This document shows positions 1 to 10,727 of a stretch of DNA of 64,000 bases, piece after piece. This stretch comes from Patiria pectinifera (lineage: Eukaryota; Echinodermata; Asteroidea; Valvatida; Asterinidae): NCBI GenBank assembly GCA_029964075.1, contig CM057149.1, positions 12,162,465-12,226,464 of the forward strand. The letters are read 5' to 3'. The notes below the pieces were generated by a model that saw only the letters and a program-made list of their open reading frames with translations, was not told the DNA's origin and made no database searches. Each line of letters begins with the position of its first letter. Within the stretch, counting starts at the first letter, position 1. A program made the translations under genes and the position numbers.

Positions 1-401
1 GACATGTGACCTGCGCGTCATCACGGTCATGACTCTGCAAGGTTTTAAACGGCCGTTAAGACTGATTCATTACTCTTTTATTACAGCTTAGAGATGGGTT
101 TTTTTTTTCGTTGAAAAGCGTAATGATGTAGGAAATTCTGTAAAAACTTATCTGTGTTGTAAACTTACAATTCCCGTCACTTGCTCAGGCTCCGTTTCGA
201 ATCACGAACGGTCGGATTGCATTATGCGACGCTCAAACTTTTGTCCACATGGTCCGCAATGAAACAGAAATCACATCCGGTATGGAATGTGCGCATTTCT
301 ATGGGAAGTTTTCAGATAGCATTTGCGCACATTGTCTAACTGTTGTCTTGAACAGCTTCAGCCAGATGCTTTATACATAGGTCATAGGCCACTTCCTTAA
401 C

Positions 402-612
402 AATGATTCAATACCAGGGTGAGAGAGCAGGTAGAGCAGGTAATGCACTATAGTGTTGGGTGCGTACTGCTCGACACCCCGGGGACGAGGTTGGAGCTTC
501 ACGGAATCATTCTGTGAAGCTCCAACCTCGTCCCCGGGGTGTCGAGCAGTACGCACCCAACACTATAGTGCATTACCTGCTCTACCTGCTCTCTCACCCT
601 GGTATTGGATCA
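402..612. repeat. Large palindrome at the left end of a MITE copy
   Basis: Two arms of about 100 bp (402-502 and 514-612) are reverse complements and flank an 11-base centre. The right arm is the start of the 9-bp-TSD MITE at 523. The left arm is an inverted copy of the same start plus the flanking target sequence (GAGCTTCAC). Because the target duplication is inside the palindrome, the inverted duplication probably arose after insertion. Short open frames here are symmetry artefacts. Confidence 0.85.
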
Positions 613-1048
613 TTTGCATATGCAAGATTTAACAAGTTTGCAAATGAGGAATAGTCTGGTGCCTGTGCGTTACATTTGCGTTTGTCTGAGGTGTCTGAGG
701 TAAAAAAAAAAAAAACAGAATCAATTCGTCGCAGCGCAAGCATGGCGTGAGTTACGAAAACACGATTTTATTTCAATTAAACTGTTACGATCGTAACGAG
801 ACAACATGCAGTGTCAAATTTCATATTAATATGAACAAATTGGAAAGGAAATGAATATTTTCGAGAAGGCATGGACGAATAATCGCGAAAATACGTACTG
901 CACGTTGTGAATAACAACACCAAGTACATGGTATATCCATTTCTAGCCAATTGTGGTATCGAATCAGGATACAGGAAGAAAGTTTCCTGTCCAGGGCTTA
1001 CTATTGGAAACGAGGTTGGAAATAAAGTAAGCACTGGGGACGAGGTTT
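523..1048 (+). mobile_element. Non-autonomous DNA transposon, 9-bp-TSD family, copy 1
   Basis: The element runs from CAACCTCGTCCCC to an end reading (G)GGGACGAGGTTT. It is flanked by GTGAAGCTC at 514-522 and 1049-1057, a perfect 9-bp target-site duplication. Three more copies in the window share the whole roughly 510-525 bp body (9909, 18815, 49389), each with its own 9-bp duplication. No coding capacity is visible. A 9-bp duplication with short inverted ends fits Mutator-like elements, but the superfamily is not proven. It lies upstream of the SLC16-like exon at 1218. Confidence 0.85.
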
Positions 1049-1217
1049 GTGAAGCTCATCAGCGTATCCCAGCGTCCTGATTGCAGGGCGGGGGTACGAG
1101 CGAACTAACGGAGATGAATTATTTATGCCGTACGGCAAGTGGTTCCCTTCTTCTGTTTTAAAAATATTTTTGGTAACAACTTACGCACGCGCTTTTTCTT
1201 ATTTCTGATTCATGCAG

Positions 1218-2036
1218 GAGTTGGTGTTGCAATGTCCCATGGCCCCCCAATTGTGGAAATGCTTCTGTATTTTCCAAATAACCCGGCACTGCCTTTTAGC
1301 ATTATTAGTTCCGGCGCCGGATTTGGAATGATGTTATGCCCTCCTCTGGCGGAATTCCTGATAGACATCTACGGTTGGCGTGGAGCCATGTTGTTATTTG
1401 CTGCACTGAGCGCTCATATCTGCGTTCTTGGTGTCATTATAAAGCCGTCCTCATCAGCCTACACGGCACTGGGAAATGGATGTTCTCGTTTTCAGAAAAT
1501 AGAGGACAATGACAACAAGTTAAGGAGATGTTGCACACTCGCTTTCAAGAGTTTCTGTGAGTTCTTGGCCTTGGACGTGCTGTGGTACGAACCGAAGTTT
1601 ATCATCCATGCTCTTGTTAGCTTTCTAGTTGGCGTCATGTACAGCGCTTGGATGATTTTCCTCGTTCCTCACGCAATTGCAAGAGGTATCGAGAGTCAAC
1701 TGGCAAGTTTCCTCTCTTCAGTGGGTGGAGTTGGGACTTTACTCGGACGGATAATACAAGGACCCGTCATGCACCGTAACTGGATCCAGGCGGTTCAGCT
1801 GTCCACCCTCCTTGCTTTCCTCAACGTACTTGCGTTCGTGCTAGACCCTATAATTTCAGACAACTACCCCGGATTGGCATGCCTGGCTTTCGTGAATGGC
1901 CTGAGTCTTGGCACGATGGCAGTTTTGTTAATCCTGGTGGCTAAGCAAGTCTTGAGTGAAGATCTAAGCGTCCAAGGTTGGGGAACACTACTTGTCTTCT
2001 TTGCCATCGGTGAATTGCTTGGTGGTGCTTTGGCAG
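1218..2036 (+). CDS. SLC16-like penultimate exon
   Basis: Acceptor CAG ends at 1217 and donor GTAAAA starts at 2037. The exon encodes about 272 residues, from the conserved helix 4/5 region through the central loop to helix 11. It begins with the last two bases of a glycine codon and ends in phase 1. Confidence 0.88.
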
Positions 2037-3339
2037 GTAAAAAAAAATTAAACACATTTTGTGGATCTTTACTATAGTCTTGCTCCGAGATGTGTTGGTT
2101 TTTTGTTCGCCCTAATGCAGTCCGTCCCGATTCCTGTTCCTAGCAAGCACAATCAAGTCACCTCGTCAGTAGAGAGTGCAATCAACCAGATCATGCATCT
2201 TTATTTGGTCTTGCTATGGGCAAGGGCGGATCCAGAACACAATTTTTTTGGGGGGGGCCAAAAATTTTTTGGACCCCCCCCCCCAAAAAGTGGGTCCAAA
2301 AAATTACGGCGTGGGGTTCGGGGCCCGCTTAAGGGCCCCGAAAAATTTTGGGATTCTAGATGCTCTGTGATGCGATCTGAGGCAATTTCTGACCACTTTA
2401 ACCAATGTTTTTTTAGGAAAAGATGGTGGTGTACTCAGTGCCTGCCTTTATTGCGATGTCACATTAAAAAAAAAAAAAATTGGTCTCGTTTTGGGGGCCA
2501 TGGCCCCTGCCCCTGGATCCGCCCTTGGCTATGGGGACTATAGCACTCGAGAAATTTCGAGAACAACTCACGCGCGCCCATTTGCGTGTCGGGTAGTTTC
2601 GGAATTTCTCTGGGAAAGTTCCCAAAAATCCCAGTTCTTGATTTAATTCGACTCGTTACTAGCGCCCTCCATCGCTGCGGCTGCTTGACGACGCTTGCCA
2701 TGAATCGGGACCGGTGTGGATGGTAATTCTGTCCCCCGGTAAAACTGTCCGAGGGACCCAATTACTTACGTAAAATTATGTCCCCCCGGCCCTTTAATTC
2801 TGTCCCCTCTAGGTATGTTGTCCTTCTAGTTTTGCCCAGCATGGGGTCCGTTTCATATGTGGCGTTGATAAATTCACTACACAGATATAGGCATACATTT
2901 TGGACTTTCCTGCCCTTCATGAAGCTATCAAAATGAAAATAACTTGATCTCTTTATTCAATTGGATGTGAAATAGATTGAAAGTTGTCGCAGCCCGGTAA
3001 ATCTGTCCGGGAGGGGGGACACCAGATTAAAGGGGGGGGGGGGGTGGGTTGGTTGGAATGATAAGCATGGGAAGCACAAAATTAACATAGTATAGTAATA
3101 AATGTTTCTATTACTTCTTTATTATCAACCCTAGCCTATAGATCGGAAAACACGTGAGTGATGAGGGGATTTATCTTCTTCACTGATATTATTTTTCATG
3201 TCCGTCTCCTAAACCAGGCCTGACCTACGACGCTACTGGAAGTTACGATATTTCATACTGGGTTCTTGGTGGACTCTCTGGCGTCGCTGTTGTCGTTCTT
3301 GTGGCGGAACGGATTCAGAACCTCTGCCGTGGCAACTGA
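1218..3339 (+). CDS. Monocarboxylate transporter-like MFS protein (SLC16-like), 3' part
   Basis: This is the C-terminal part of a major facilitator family membrane transporter, expected in the plasma membrane and moving small carboxylates or related solutes with protons. Two exons are visible, 1218-2036 and 3218-3339, joined in phase 1 (G|GC), giving about 311 residues and a stop at 3337-3339. The SLC16-type half-repeat junction is readable: a GVGVAM segment, YFPNNPAL, an alanine/glycine-rich helix (SSGAGFGMML) and the YGWRGAMLL turn. A hydrophilic central loop follows, then about six hydrophobic helices (for example FVNGLSLGTMAVLLILVA). The exon begins at a clean acceptor (CATGCAG|GAG). Earlier exons with the first transmembrane helices are outside the window. 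The particular substrate cannot be told, so no symbol is given. Confidence 0.85.
2221..2527. mobile_element. hAT-like MITE with 8-bp target duplication
   Basis: Termini CAAGGGCGGATCCAG and its exact reverse complement bound 307 bp. The target GCTATGGG is duplicated at 2213-2220 and 2528-2535. CA...TG ends with an 8-bp duplication are typical of the hAT superfamily. The interior is C/G homopolymer-rich and non-coding. It sits in the last intron of the SLC16-like gene. Confidence 0.85.
3218..3339 (+). CDS. SLC16-like terminal exon
   Basis: Acceptor AACCAG ends at 3217. The exon encodes the last 39 residues, including the final hydrophobic helix (ISYWVLGGLSGVAVVVLVAE) and a short basic cytoplasmic tail (RIQNLCRGN), then TGA. 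Confidence 0.88.
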
Positions 3340-3493
3340 CGCAACCACGGAGTGTTTTCATGCCGTTTTAGTCGTGTCTGCGATTCATTCACCTTTTATT
3401 TGAAACAGCTGATGTAAAATGTTACGCGTTCGTACGTTTAATTAGGCGTGGCAACCTGCTTAAAAAAATGAATTAGTGAGTTTTGAGCTCCCT

Positions 3494-3499
3494 AATAAA
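3494..3499 (+). terminator. Candidate poly(A) signal of the SLC16-like gene
   Basis: A canonical AATAAA lies 155 bases after the stop codon, before the first downstream repeat. It is the first such signal after the stop. Confidence 0.55.
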
Positions 3500-3610
3500 A
3501 CATCATACGAAAAAGTAGTGCATGATTACTAACAAATTCAATTTCAAAGTATCCAATTTTGAATTTTTAGTGTGAGCTCTGCAGTTTTAATACGTATCAA
3601 TCTTCGCTTA

Positions 3611-3987
3611 GGCCAAAAAAAAAAAGTCTCCGGTTTCTGGTATGCGCGCGCGTCGCCGTAGCCATGCGCGTCGGCAAAATAAAAAAAGTTTTTTTTTCAA
3701 TACAAGATGATGTTTCAAAACCGCCAAACTCACTGGTTTGACTGGAATTCTGCTGCTGCACAATTTTAACGTGTTTTTAGAAGGGGTTATGGTCGAGAAT
3801 AAGATTTATGTGGCCTCTCTGGACTCCCATATATTTGCACTAAGTTTAGTCGGGCACCATTTGCAGTCATCAGCCGACATTTGAAGCCAAAAAACAAAAA
3901 ACCCCAAGTAAAAAAAAAAAAAGCCGCGTCGCCGCACCACTTTTGGGGCAAGCTCCATACCAGAAACCGGAGACCTTTTTTTTGGCC
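3611..3987 (+). mobile_element. PIF/Harbinger-like MITE, family 1 copy 1
   Basis: GGCC plus an A-run, then GTCTCCGGTTTCTGGTATG, forms inverted ends of about 35 bp. The target TTA is duplicated at 3608-3610 and 3988-3990. A second, inverted copy lies at 43904-44283 with target TAA. A 3-bp TWA duplication is the hallmark of PIF/Harbinger elements. It is non-coding. Confidence 0.85.
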
Positions 3988-4426
3988 TTATGGATCTTTT
4001 TTTTATATCAAATAGCCCAGAGTGACGTTTATGCTTAGGGCCTGGTGTTTCTAATGTTAAAAAGAAATCAGCTTTCGATTTTGTCAATGATTTGTTCGAC
4101 CTTTTTTAATTCCTAAACTTATAGTTAATATTCTCTCTATATTACAAAGAAAGTTAAGCATCAGTTTTTTACCTTCACTTGTTATAGCCTTATGCTTAAT
4201 ACCTGATTAACTCTAGAAACAAAACAGTGCGGCTTTTTACGAATATTAGGTTTTTGAATATTATGAGGGTAAATATAAGTTTATTTTATGTCACCCCGTA
4301 ACATTTAGTTGGCTTTGTGAATATGTGAATAAAACATCCAATTATCATAAATTATGGCTTATCGTGCTCGCATCCGAGCCCTGATAAGAATTTATTATAT
4401 CGTACCTATATTCCAGTCGATTGATC

Positions 4427-4913
4427 AAACCGTGTCCGAATGACTTTGCTACGGTTTGAATTTACACACAAGAATAATGGAAAGTGGCTGCAGCCGCTGC
4501 CATATACTCCCGTGTGCAATTTCTCGCCGTAGTCAAGTAATTCGGGCGATTCACAATGCAGTGCGCCACCAAGAGTTTGCCACGGAGAGTCCATTTTTCA
4601 AGTTTATGGTCGACAGACAAAACATGGCCCATTTGAATGAGTGTTGGTATACAACTTGAGCTAATATGTCATAGATTTGGGCATAGCATTCTGCCGCCTT
4701 ACCAAAAACACCATATTGATAACAAAACACAAATGGGCAAACAGAACCTCGAATCATACGCTTACGAAACCACTGACCGGTAAAACTAACGATTTCAAAT
4801 GTCCCGCGCTGCGAATTTGTCGACCATCTCCCACAATGCACTGGGAAAAATGAACTCTCCGTGACAAACTTTTGGTTGCGCACTGCATTGTGAATCGCCC
4901 GAATTCGGACACG
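4427..4913. repeat. Palindromic MITE with a probable nested smaller MITE
   Basis: An outer inverted repeat of roughly 80 bp (left about 4529-4610, right about 4815-4905) shares TTCGGGCGATTCACAATGCA. The left flank is interrupted by about 90 bp (4441-4528) with its own ends, GACTTTGCTACGG and CCGTAGTCAAGT. Beyond that insert the outer repeat continues as GTGTCCGAAT. This reads as one foldback element interrupted by another. The superfamily is unknown. Confidence 0.6.
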
Positions 4914-5045
4914 ACCTTACTTGGTACTTGGATTTGGTCCTACTTGGTACTTGGTTGGTGGTCAAAATATTCCATCTAGGGAATTTAAACTGGAGGTGTG
5001 GTGTGGTGAGAGTGGTCGAGATTAAGTTTTGTCACAAAGAGCATT

Positions 5046-5228
5046 CTAAAGGGAGTCCCGGTTGGTGAGCGCCACTGTTGAGTCCGGGAGGTCATTCCAA
5101 TTTTTAAGTGTTTTTAGGAAAAAAAGAAGAAGCATATGCGTCGGTCCTGGCCTGGTGGAGTTGGAACTTTCTATTGTGTCCTCGTCGTGATCTTTAAGTT
5201 TTCGGGGTGATGTATTTAATATGGTCAA
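5046..5228 (-). pseudogene. LINE reverse-transcriptase C-terminal remnant
   Basis: The minus strand reads HMLLLFFLKTLKNWNDLPDS followed by TVALTNRDSL. This corresponds to the conserved RTI..WN.LP...V.A...F tail of jockey/CR1-like non-LTR retrotransposons. The usual PRT triplet is degraded. Only the tail of the second ORF is present, so this is a 5'-truncated, dead copy. Confidence 0.65.
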
Positions 5229-5557
5229 TGCCCATTAGTCCATGCATTCAGGATCAAAACAAGTACAGTGCTGTATTTGAGCATATTTGAGCTCTATTTT
5301 GCAATGGAGTGTAGGCACCCTTTTTCAAAATGGCAATGGGCTTCAGGACTATTTTTAAGGGGTGATCATCTTCGGATGGAAATTTCTTCTAAAAGTTATC
5401 AGATTAATCCCCCGAAAATTGAAAATAAAATAAAAGATAATGAAATAAGCTTTAATTTGATTTGTGTCTCGAATACCTTTATGACTTACATACGTTAATG
5501 GCTTCTACCAGCACTATAAACCAGGAAAGAAATTGATAAATTTAGAGACCTCATATC

Positions 5558-5632
5558 ACTGGTTAATTAGCTCAGTTTGTATAGCACCTGTACGTCGTGT
5601 ACGGCGATCCGAAGGTCCAAGGTTCAGTTCCT
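5558..5632 (+). repeat. tRNA-derived sequence (SINE head or tRNA pseudogene)
   Basis: An A-box-like TTAGCTCAGTTTGTATAGC is followed 35 bases later by a B-box-like GGTTCAGTTCC. No 7-bp acceptor stem forms, so this is not a working tRNA gene. It is best read as the pol III promoter region of a SINE or a decayed tRNA copy. Confidence 0.55.
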
Positions 5633-6383
5633 GTCAATAATTTTGGGACAGTCAATAACCTTGCTCCAGTCAATAACTTTTCTTTATCTAAATTTATCTA
5701 AATGAACCTGGTCAGTTTTCCTCTTGTGTGATATAATAATGCAATTTTAGTCTCTGGCACATGCTGGTGGAGAGGATATAGTTTGCTTTTGTGTGATAAT
5801 TGTGTGATAATAATAACAATAATAATAATGAGGCATGTGGATTATACTGATTTTTTTGCAAATCTCCTCAAACATCTCCACAGTTAATTACCACTGTTTA
5901 TCAGGCCATGAAATCAGCTTTTGAATTGTTCGAGATCAGTGCAATCTGTTCTCTACCCTACGTACAGGCACTATTTAAACTCCTAAATGGTGAGAAGCAA
6001 TTGTAGGAAAGTATCTACATACATGTACATGTACCATGTTCTTCATCAGATTTGAATCCTTACACCTCATGAGTCAGACCTCATAACCCTTAAGATTGAT
6101 ATTGGTCGATATATATATTAATTAAAACTGTTTGACAGACTTTTTAAATTTAATATTGTAATGTATTTTACAAGTAATATTTATAACAGAGTAATTTATA
6201 GACATTTGGAAACCCCACCCACTTTTGTGAAAGCTGTAAATGTGTATAGTGCATGGAAATAAATATTTTTTTGGTGGAAGTGTATTAAACTTGCATTTTG
6301 TTTATAGTTTCTTATTTTAGGTAAGTGCAAACCTCTGCAAAATTGTTCACATATTTCACGTAGGAGCTTTACATCAAAGTAGC

Positions 6384-6464
6384 TTCCTGTTCCATTCGTG
6401 CTAAGCTACACCATGTAAAGAACGCATGGTTGAATTGAGATGACGTCACACTAACGAACCGGAT
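6384..6464 (+). repeat. Dispersed 80-bp repeat carrying a TGACGTCA palindrome, copy 1
   Basis: It is about 85% identical by eye to 46864-46944 in the same orientation. The shared core is CATGGTTGAATTGAGATGAC followed by GTCACACTAACGAACC. The TGACGTCA within it is a perfect CRE/ATF-type octamer. The ends of the parent element are not visible. Confidence 0.7.
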
Positions 6465-6549
6465 ATCAGCATGGAGGAAGGACCCCTTAATTCCTCCATG
6501 ATATCAAGTTCACAACAGGCCAATAAAACCGGGCGGGTGTTTGCAGTCT

Positions 6550-7430
6550 ATGCACCTAATTAAGCCAGGGCCCGCCTCATGACTGGGCACGTGTGACCTG
6601 CAAGATTTTCGTCCACAGTAAATTTAAATCTAGTGTCTGCGCCGCGCGACGCCGAGGGTGCGGGGTATCTGCCCGACGGGACCTTTCTCCGCTCCTGTAT
6701 GATATTGTGGCAGTTCAGTTGTCTCGAGTCTGCTAACCAGTCAGGCAAGCCCACGTCAGAGAGCAGTCTAGCGTTTGAAGGACGGCGACGCCGATCCGTT
6801 TTGGCGGCAGGTTACCGCTTGGCCCGCAGCACACCACCCGATACAACCACACCCAAGCAATATAGTTCACTCAGTCGCAACACACCTCGACGGACGATGA
6901 TAATGACCTCAATAGCGGGGACGGACACAAATCATACAGAGCCAATATTCTTCTTTTATTATTACACCCCTCGCGCCTTCCTAAAGGCGCTTCACCTACG
7001 TATGACAAAGTCGAACTCTCACAGTACACCTTTAATTACAGTGAATGAGGATTACTGATCTGTTCAAGAGTCATGAATTGACAATCGCTAGATTAACCTA
7101 GTTTTTCCAGTGTGGTTCTATAATTAATGGTCTATGCTGTGAATGTGGTCTCGATTATTTGAGTAAATAAAACTCGCACTGCATATGAGGCTCCTTTCCT
7201 GGACTTCAACTGATTCACTAATTTGTTCGTCTGCTCAGGACGATTGCCAAACGGGAAAAGAGGACGAATAACGCCCGCGCTTTTTTTTTCTTCAAAAATG
7301 CCATGCTAAGCTGGTACCCTCCAACTGTGCGGAGCGCACAGGAAAGACGGCTGGAAATCAACCAGCGCGTAGCCTAGCAACCTAAAAACTCAGTTGTCGC
7401 ATTAATCGATTCTGCATTGCGCTACATTGG
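6550..7430. other. GC-rich and then AT-rich stretch without a recognised gene
   Basis: Bases 6550-6950 are GC-rich with open frames on both strands (141 aa plus, 64 aa minus), none with recognisable motifs or splice context. The stretch 6960-7430 is mixed. No host gene or repeat end could be assigned. Confidence 0.4.
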
Positions 7431-7679
7431 CGCCTTCTAGGTTTGGTCAGTCCCTGACCCATAAACCGATACAAACACAAAAACAATGCACCTACTTTAC
7501 GAAACTGTAAACCTCAAAACTTTATAAAATATAAACGCTTAATTTAAGAAGTAAACTGTAACAATAAACTTTAAGGAAACACTTTCGGGCAACGCTAATT
7601 AAGACTCTAGACGCGACAGCTCATAAACTCAACGGCAAGTGTCTGAAAATCAATAGAGTTAAAAAAAAAAATGGATCTC

Positions 7680-9480
7680 TGTTCGCCTTCTAACGGGTCC
7701 CGGCCACGAAGTTAGTTCGAAGATTCGCTGGGTGTGGTCCTTAGTGATGATCATTCTCTCGTGGAATACACTACGCATCACCACCTCTGTGAATGTCTTC
7801 ACGTCGGCGCTTTTCTCCAACTCTTCGTTAGTTATCCCTGGTCAGCATCGACCTTCAGCACCAACCTGCAGATCCGAGTGGCTTGTTTGGGTGCAGTACC
7901 CTCTGCGGTAGGCGGGGCTTTCAGGAAAACTACATCGTAATGACGTGCACGACGATTATGTACGGTCTGTGTTACACCATTGACTACAGTTGTGGAACCT
8001 TCCTCTGTGATTCTCACGGCCATACCAGAAATTTAAAAGCAAGTAATCGATCCGGTGCTCCGGAGGCGCAGCCTTTGGCGAAGGCACCTTCCTCTCTTCA
8101 TCCCGCGGGAGGGATCGTCCGCCAAACTCTCCTGCTGCTCATCAGCTCCTTGTTGTTGACTCGGATGCGTCATCGCAATTGGGGGTTCCCTTTCAGACTT
8201 CGGGACAGGCTCCTCGTCAGTCTCCCAATGAGACATCGACATCGTCGACAAAGCGATCTCTGCAACTTCTCCCTGTAGTATCCCATCAAACTGCTCAGAA
8301 GACTCGATCTCCAGTACTGCGGCGACTTCCCGCGGGTCCCTGCTGGCTTTTCAGGCATTTTTTGCGTCTCTTTCGCATTCACCACCTCACCTTGCAGAGG
8401 TACGTCTATACCTGGCCGTTGAGGGGAACCAGCCGACTCCTGAACGTTCATCCTCTCCTGCTCCAGTAGAAGAAACAGCTTCTTCGAAGCCTTACCACTC
8501 TTCTTCACTATTTTTTTAGATCTCTTCTCCCTCGCTTCTTCACCTCCATGCCTGGAACACCCTCAATGGCGTGACTTCCAGTGTCTTCAACACGTTTCCG
8601 CTTCCTATCTGGAGAGACCGTCACCTTTCCTAATCTCCTTTCACGACTTCAGGCGTCTCCTTACGCCTACACTTGCCTCCAAAACGGCTGTTGGGCGTCT
8701 CTTCTCGCTTACCGTCACCCTCCTCACTGCGGCATCTAGGCGTCTTTGATCGCCCTCAGTCACCTTCAGTCACCAGTCTGGTGTTTCTCACGCACATTAT
8801 CATCGCAGGTTGTAGCTTGGATAGTCTCAACCTCATCCATCCGCTTAGGGTGGCAGTCACGGTAGTGGGTATATATATACGAAGGTTGTCGAGTCTGTTG
8901 TTTTTATGTGAACATCTCCCACAGAAGTATAGGATTTTTGGGCCGTGCTCACTGATCATGTGTGGGTCGAGGCTTCTCTTGTGCAACGCCATCTTGCACT
9001 TTGGGCACTGAATCTTGTCTCCTCCAACATCCCGGGACGACTCCTCCGTCCGATCCCCCCCCCCCCCATTCTTGCCTGATGCTTGTCTGGCCTGCAGAAC
9101 ACACACAAAGAGAAGAACTGGTTACTGGTATGTGTCGTTATGTTGGTGGTGGTGCTGACGCAACGGTCCTTCGAGAACCCGTGCCCCCTTTCGGCTGCAC
9201 CCTCTGCGCACTATTTGTCCTTGTCTGCTCTAAAGGTCATATTGACGCATCCAGAGAGATTTCCTCAGGCGTCATGGTGTCAGCTCCAAAGGTCATATTG
9301 ACGTATCCAGAGAGATTTCCTCAGGCGTCATGGTGTCAGCACTGTCAAGTTTGCCCTGTTCATCGTCGTCTGGAGGTGAACTCGTTTCACTCTGCGGTAA
9401 TTCCTGCGGCACATCTTGCACAGCGGTTGCTTCATGACTCTGGCTAGGCGGTTTGTCAAGAACATAATCCCTAGGAATAA
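7680..9480 (-). pseudogene. Decayed minus-strand coding remnant with C2H2-like zinc fingers
   Basis: Reading the minus strand from 9480 downward, several open segments look protein-like: an acidic, proline/serine-rich stretch (SETSSPPDDDEQGKLDSADT), then at 8850-9010 a CPKC...H....H finger followed by FCGRCSHKNNRLDNLR. Next come a lysine-rich segment (8170-8508) and, near 7700-7855, a stretch containing ELEKSADVKTFTEVVMRSVF. The segments are in different frames and the whole is clearly broken. It may be a remnant of a mobile element or of a host zinc-finger gene; the family is not identified. Plus-strand frames over it look like shadows. Confidence 0.45.
9232..9343. repeat. 56-bp tandem duplication
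   Basis: Two adjacent 56-base units starting at 9232 and 9288 differ at very few positions. Both contain CAGAGAGATTTCCTCAGGCG. The period is not a multiple of three, which argues that the duplication arose after the surrounding minus-strand frame had ceased to be coding. Confidence 0.8.
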
Positions 9481-9527
9481 GTGCAACGGAGGGCTGCTCG
9501 TTTCGTAATGAGAGATTTATTCCAGAC

Positions 9528-9822
9528 TGAGCAGTGTGACCGACATGTTGACAACCCTAGGCTGGTCTTCACTGGAAGAGAGAAGGAAAGTTAACCAACT
9601 TACCTATACTTCTACAAAATAATACACAACATTCACAAGTTAACCCGTCATCCATAGTCCCCAAACCAGCACGGGCTCGTATAGATTTCACAACCACAAA
9701 TTGCAGCAAAGACAGACATCTATATGCAGTCATTCCTACCCAGAACTATCCAGAAATGGAACAAGCTCCATCAACACACCATAGAAGCCCCAAACCACAA
9801 CACCTTTAAGGATTTAATTTAG
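9528..9822 (+). pseudogene. LINE reverse-transcriptase 3' end remnant
   Basis: The plus strand reads DMLTTLGWSSLEERRKVNQL near 9540-9600, then at 9721-9822 MQSFLPRTIQKWNKLHQHTI and NTFKDLI before TAG. Both are hallmarks of the C-terminal domain of jockey/CR1-type reverse-transcriptase ORFs (LGW.SLE.RR and SF.PRTI..WN.L). The two pieces are in different frames with stops between, so the copy is dead and 5'-truncated. Confidence 0.75.
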
Positions 9823-9908
9823 TTCCACTTCCCCAAGGCTCGTTAGCCTGACTTCCCGCACGTGGAGTACATTCAGGAGGATACCGAGTATGCAAGTACA
9901 GTACACCC

Positions 9909-10469
9909 CAACCTCGTCCCCAGGGTGTCGAGCAGTACGCGCCCACCACTACCTGCAACCTCGTCCCCAGGGTGTCGAGCAGTACGCGCCCACCACTACC
10001 TGCTCTCTCACCCTGGTATTGGATCATTTGCATGTGCAAGATTTTTGCAGACGTATGCAAATGAGGAACAGTCTGGTGCCTGGATATGCGTTACACATTA
10101 GCGTTTGTTTTTGTATGCGATGTCTGGGGTAAAAACAGAGTCAATTCGTAGCAGCGCAAGCACGGCGTGAGTTACGAAAACACGATTTTTGAAATCAAAC
10201 TGTTACGATCTTATCAAGATAAGATGCAGTATCATATTTCATATTAATATGAGCAAATTGGAAAGGAAATTAGTATTTTCGAGAAGGCGTGGACGAATGA
10301 TCGCGAAAACACGTACTGCACGTTGTGAATATATAGCACCAAGTACACGATAAAAATCCATTACTAGCCAATTGCGGTATCCAATCAGGATACAGGAAGA
10401 AAGTTTCCTATCCAGGGTTTACTATTGGAAACGCGGTTGGAAATAAAGTAAGCACTGGGGACGAGGTTG
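9909..10469 (+). mobile_element. Non-autonomous DNA transposon, 9-bp-TSD family, copy 2
   Basis: It has ends CAACCTCG...CGAGGTTG with AGTACACCC duplicated at 9900-9908 and 10470-10478. The first roughly 49 bases are tandemly doubled (9909-9957 and 9958 onward), which other copies lack. It ends 170 bases before the TRMU start codon, so it forms much of the proximal upstream region of that gene. Confidence 0.88.
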
Positions 10470-10639
10470 AGTACACCCGTACCCGCGGCCGCGGTCGGTA
10501 TGCATAGCGCCACCAATCGACATTGAAACACGTTGAACGTTCATATCATAAACACAACTTATGCGCTAAAAGCATGCGTACTGTACGGGATCGGGAGTGT
10601 TGGTGTTTTTCAAATTAACTGAAATGTAAGATATTAAGT

Positions 10640-10727
10640 ATGCCTATAGCTCGTTTTAAACACATAGTATGTGCAATATCTGGCGGTGTTGACAGTAGTG
10701 TTGCTGCTTTGCTGTTGAAAAGCAAAG
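10640..10727 (+). CDS. TRMU: TRMU exon 1
   Basis: It encodes [20 protein letters not shown] and the following VAALLLKSK, the ATP-binding PP-loop. The donor is AAAG|GTAAGT and the phase is 1. Confidence 0.93.

Noticed and set aside
371-654. Two near-identical small proteins on opposite strands
   Set aside because: Both are produced by the palindrome at the end of a MITE copy.
7425-7440. TGGCGCC followed by TTCTAGG as a retroelement primer-binding site
   Set aside because: No paired long terminal repeats could be found around it, and the protein-like segments nearby lie on the opposite strand.
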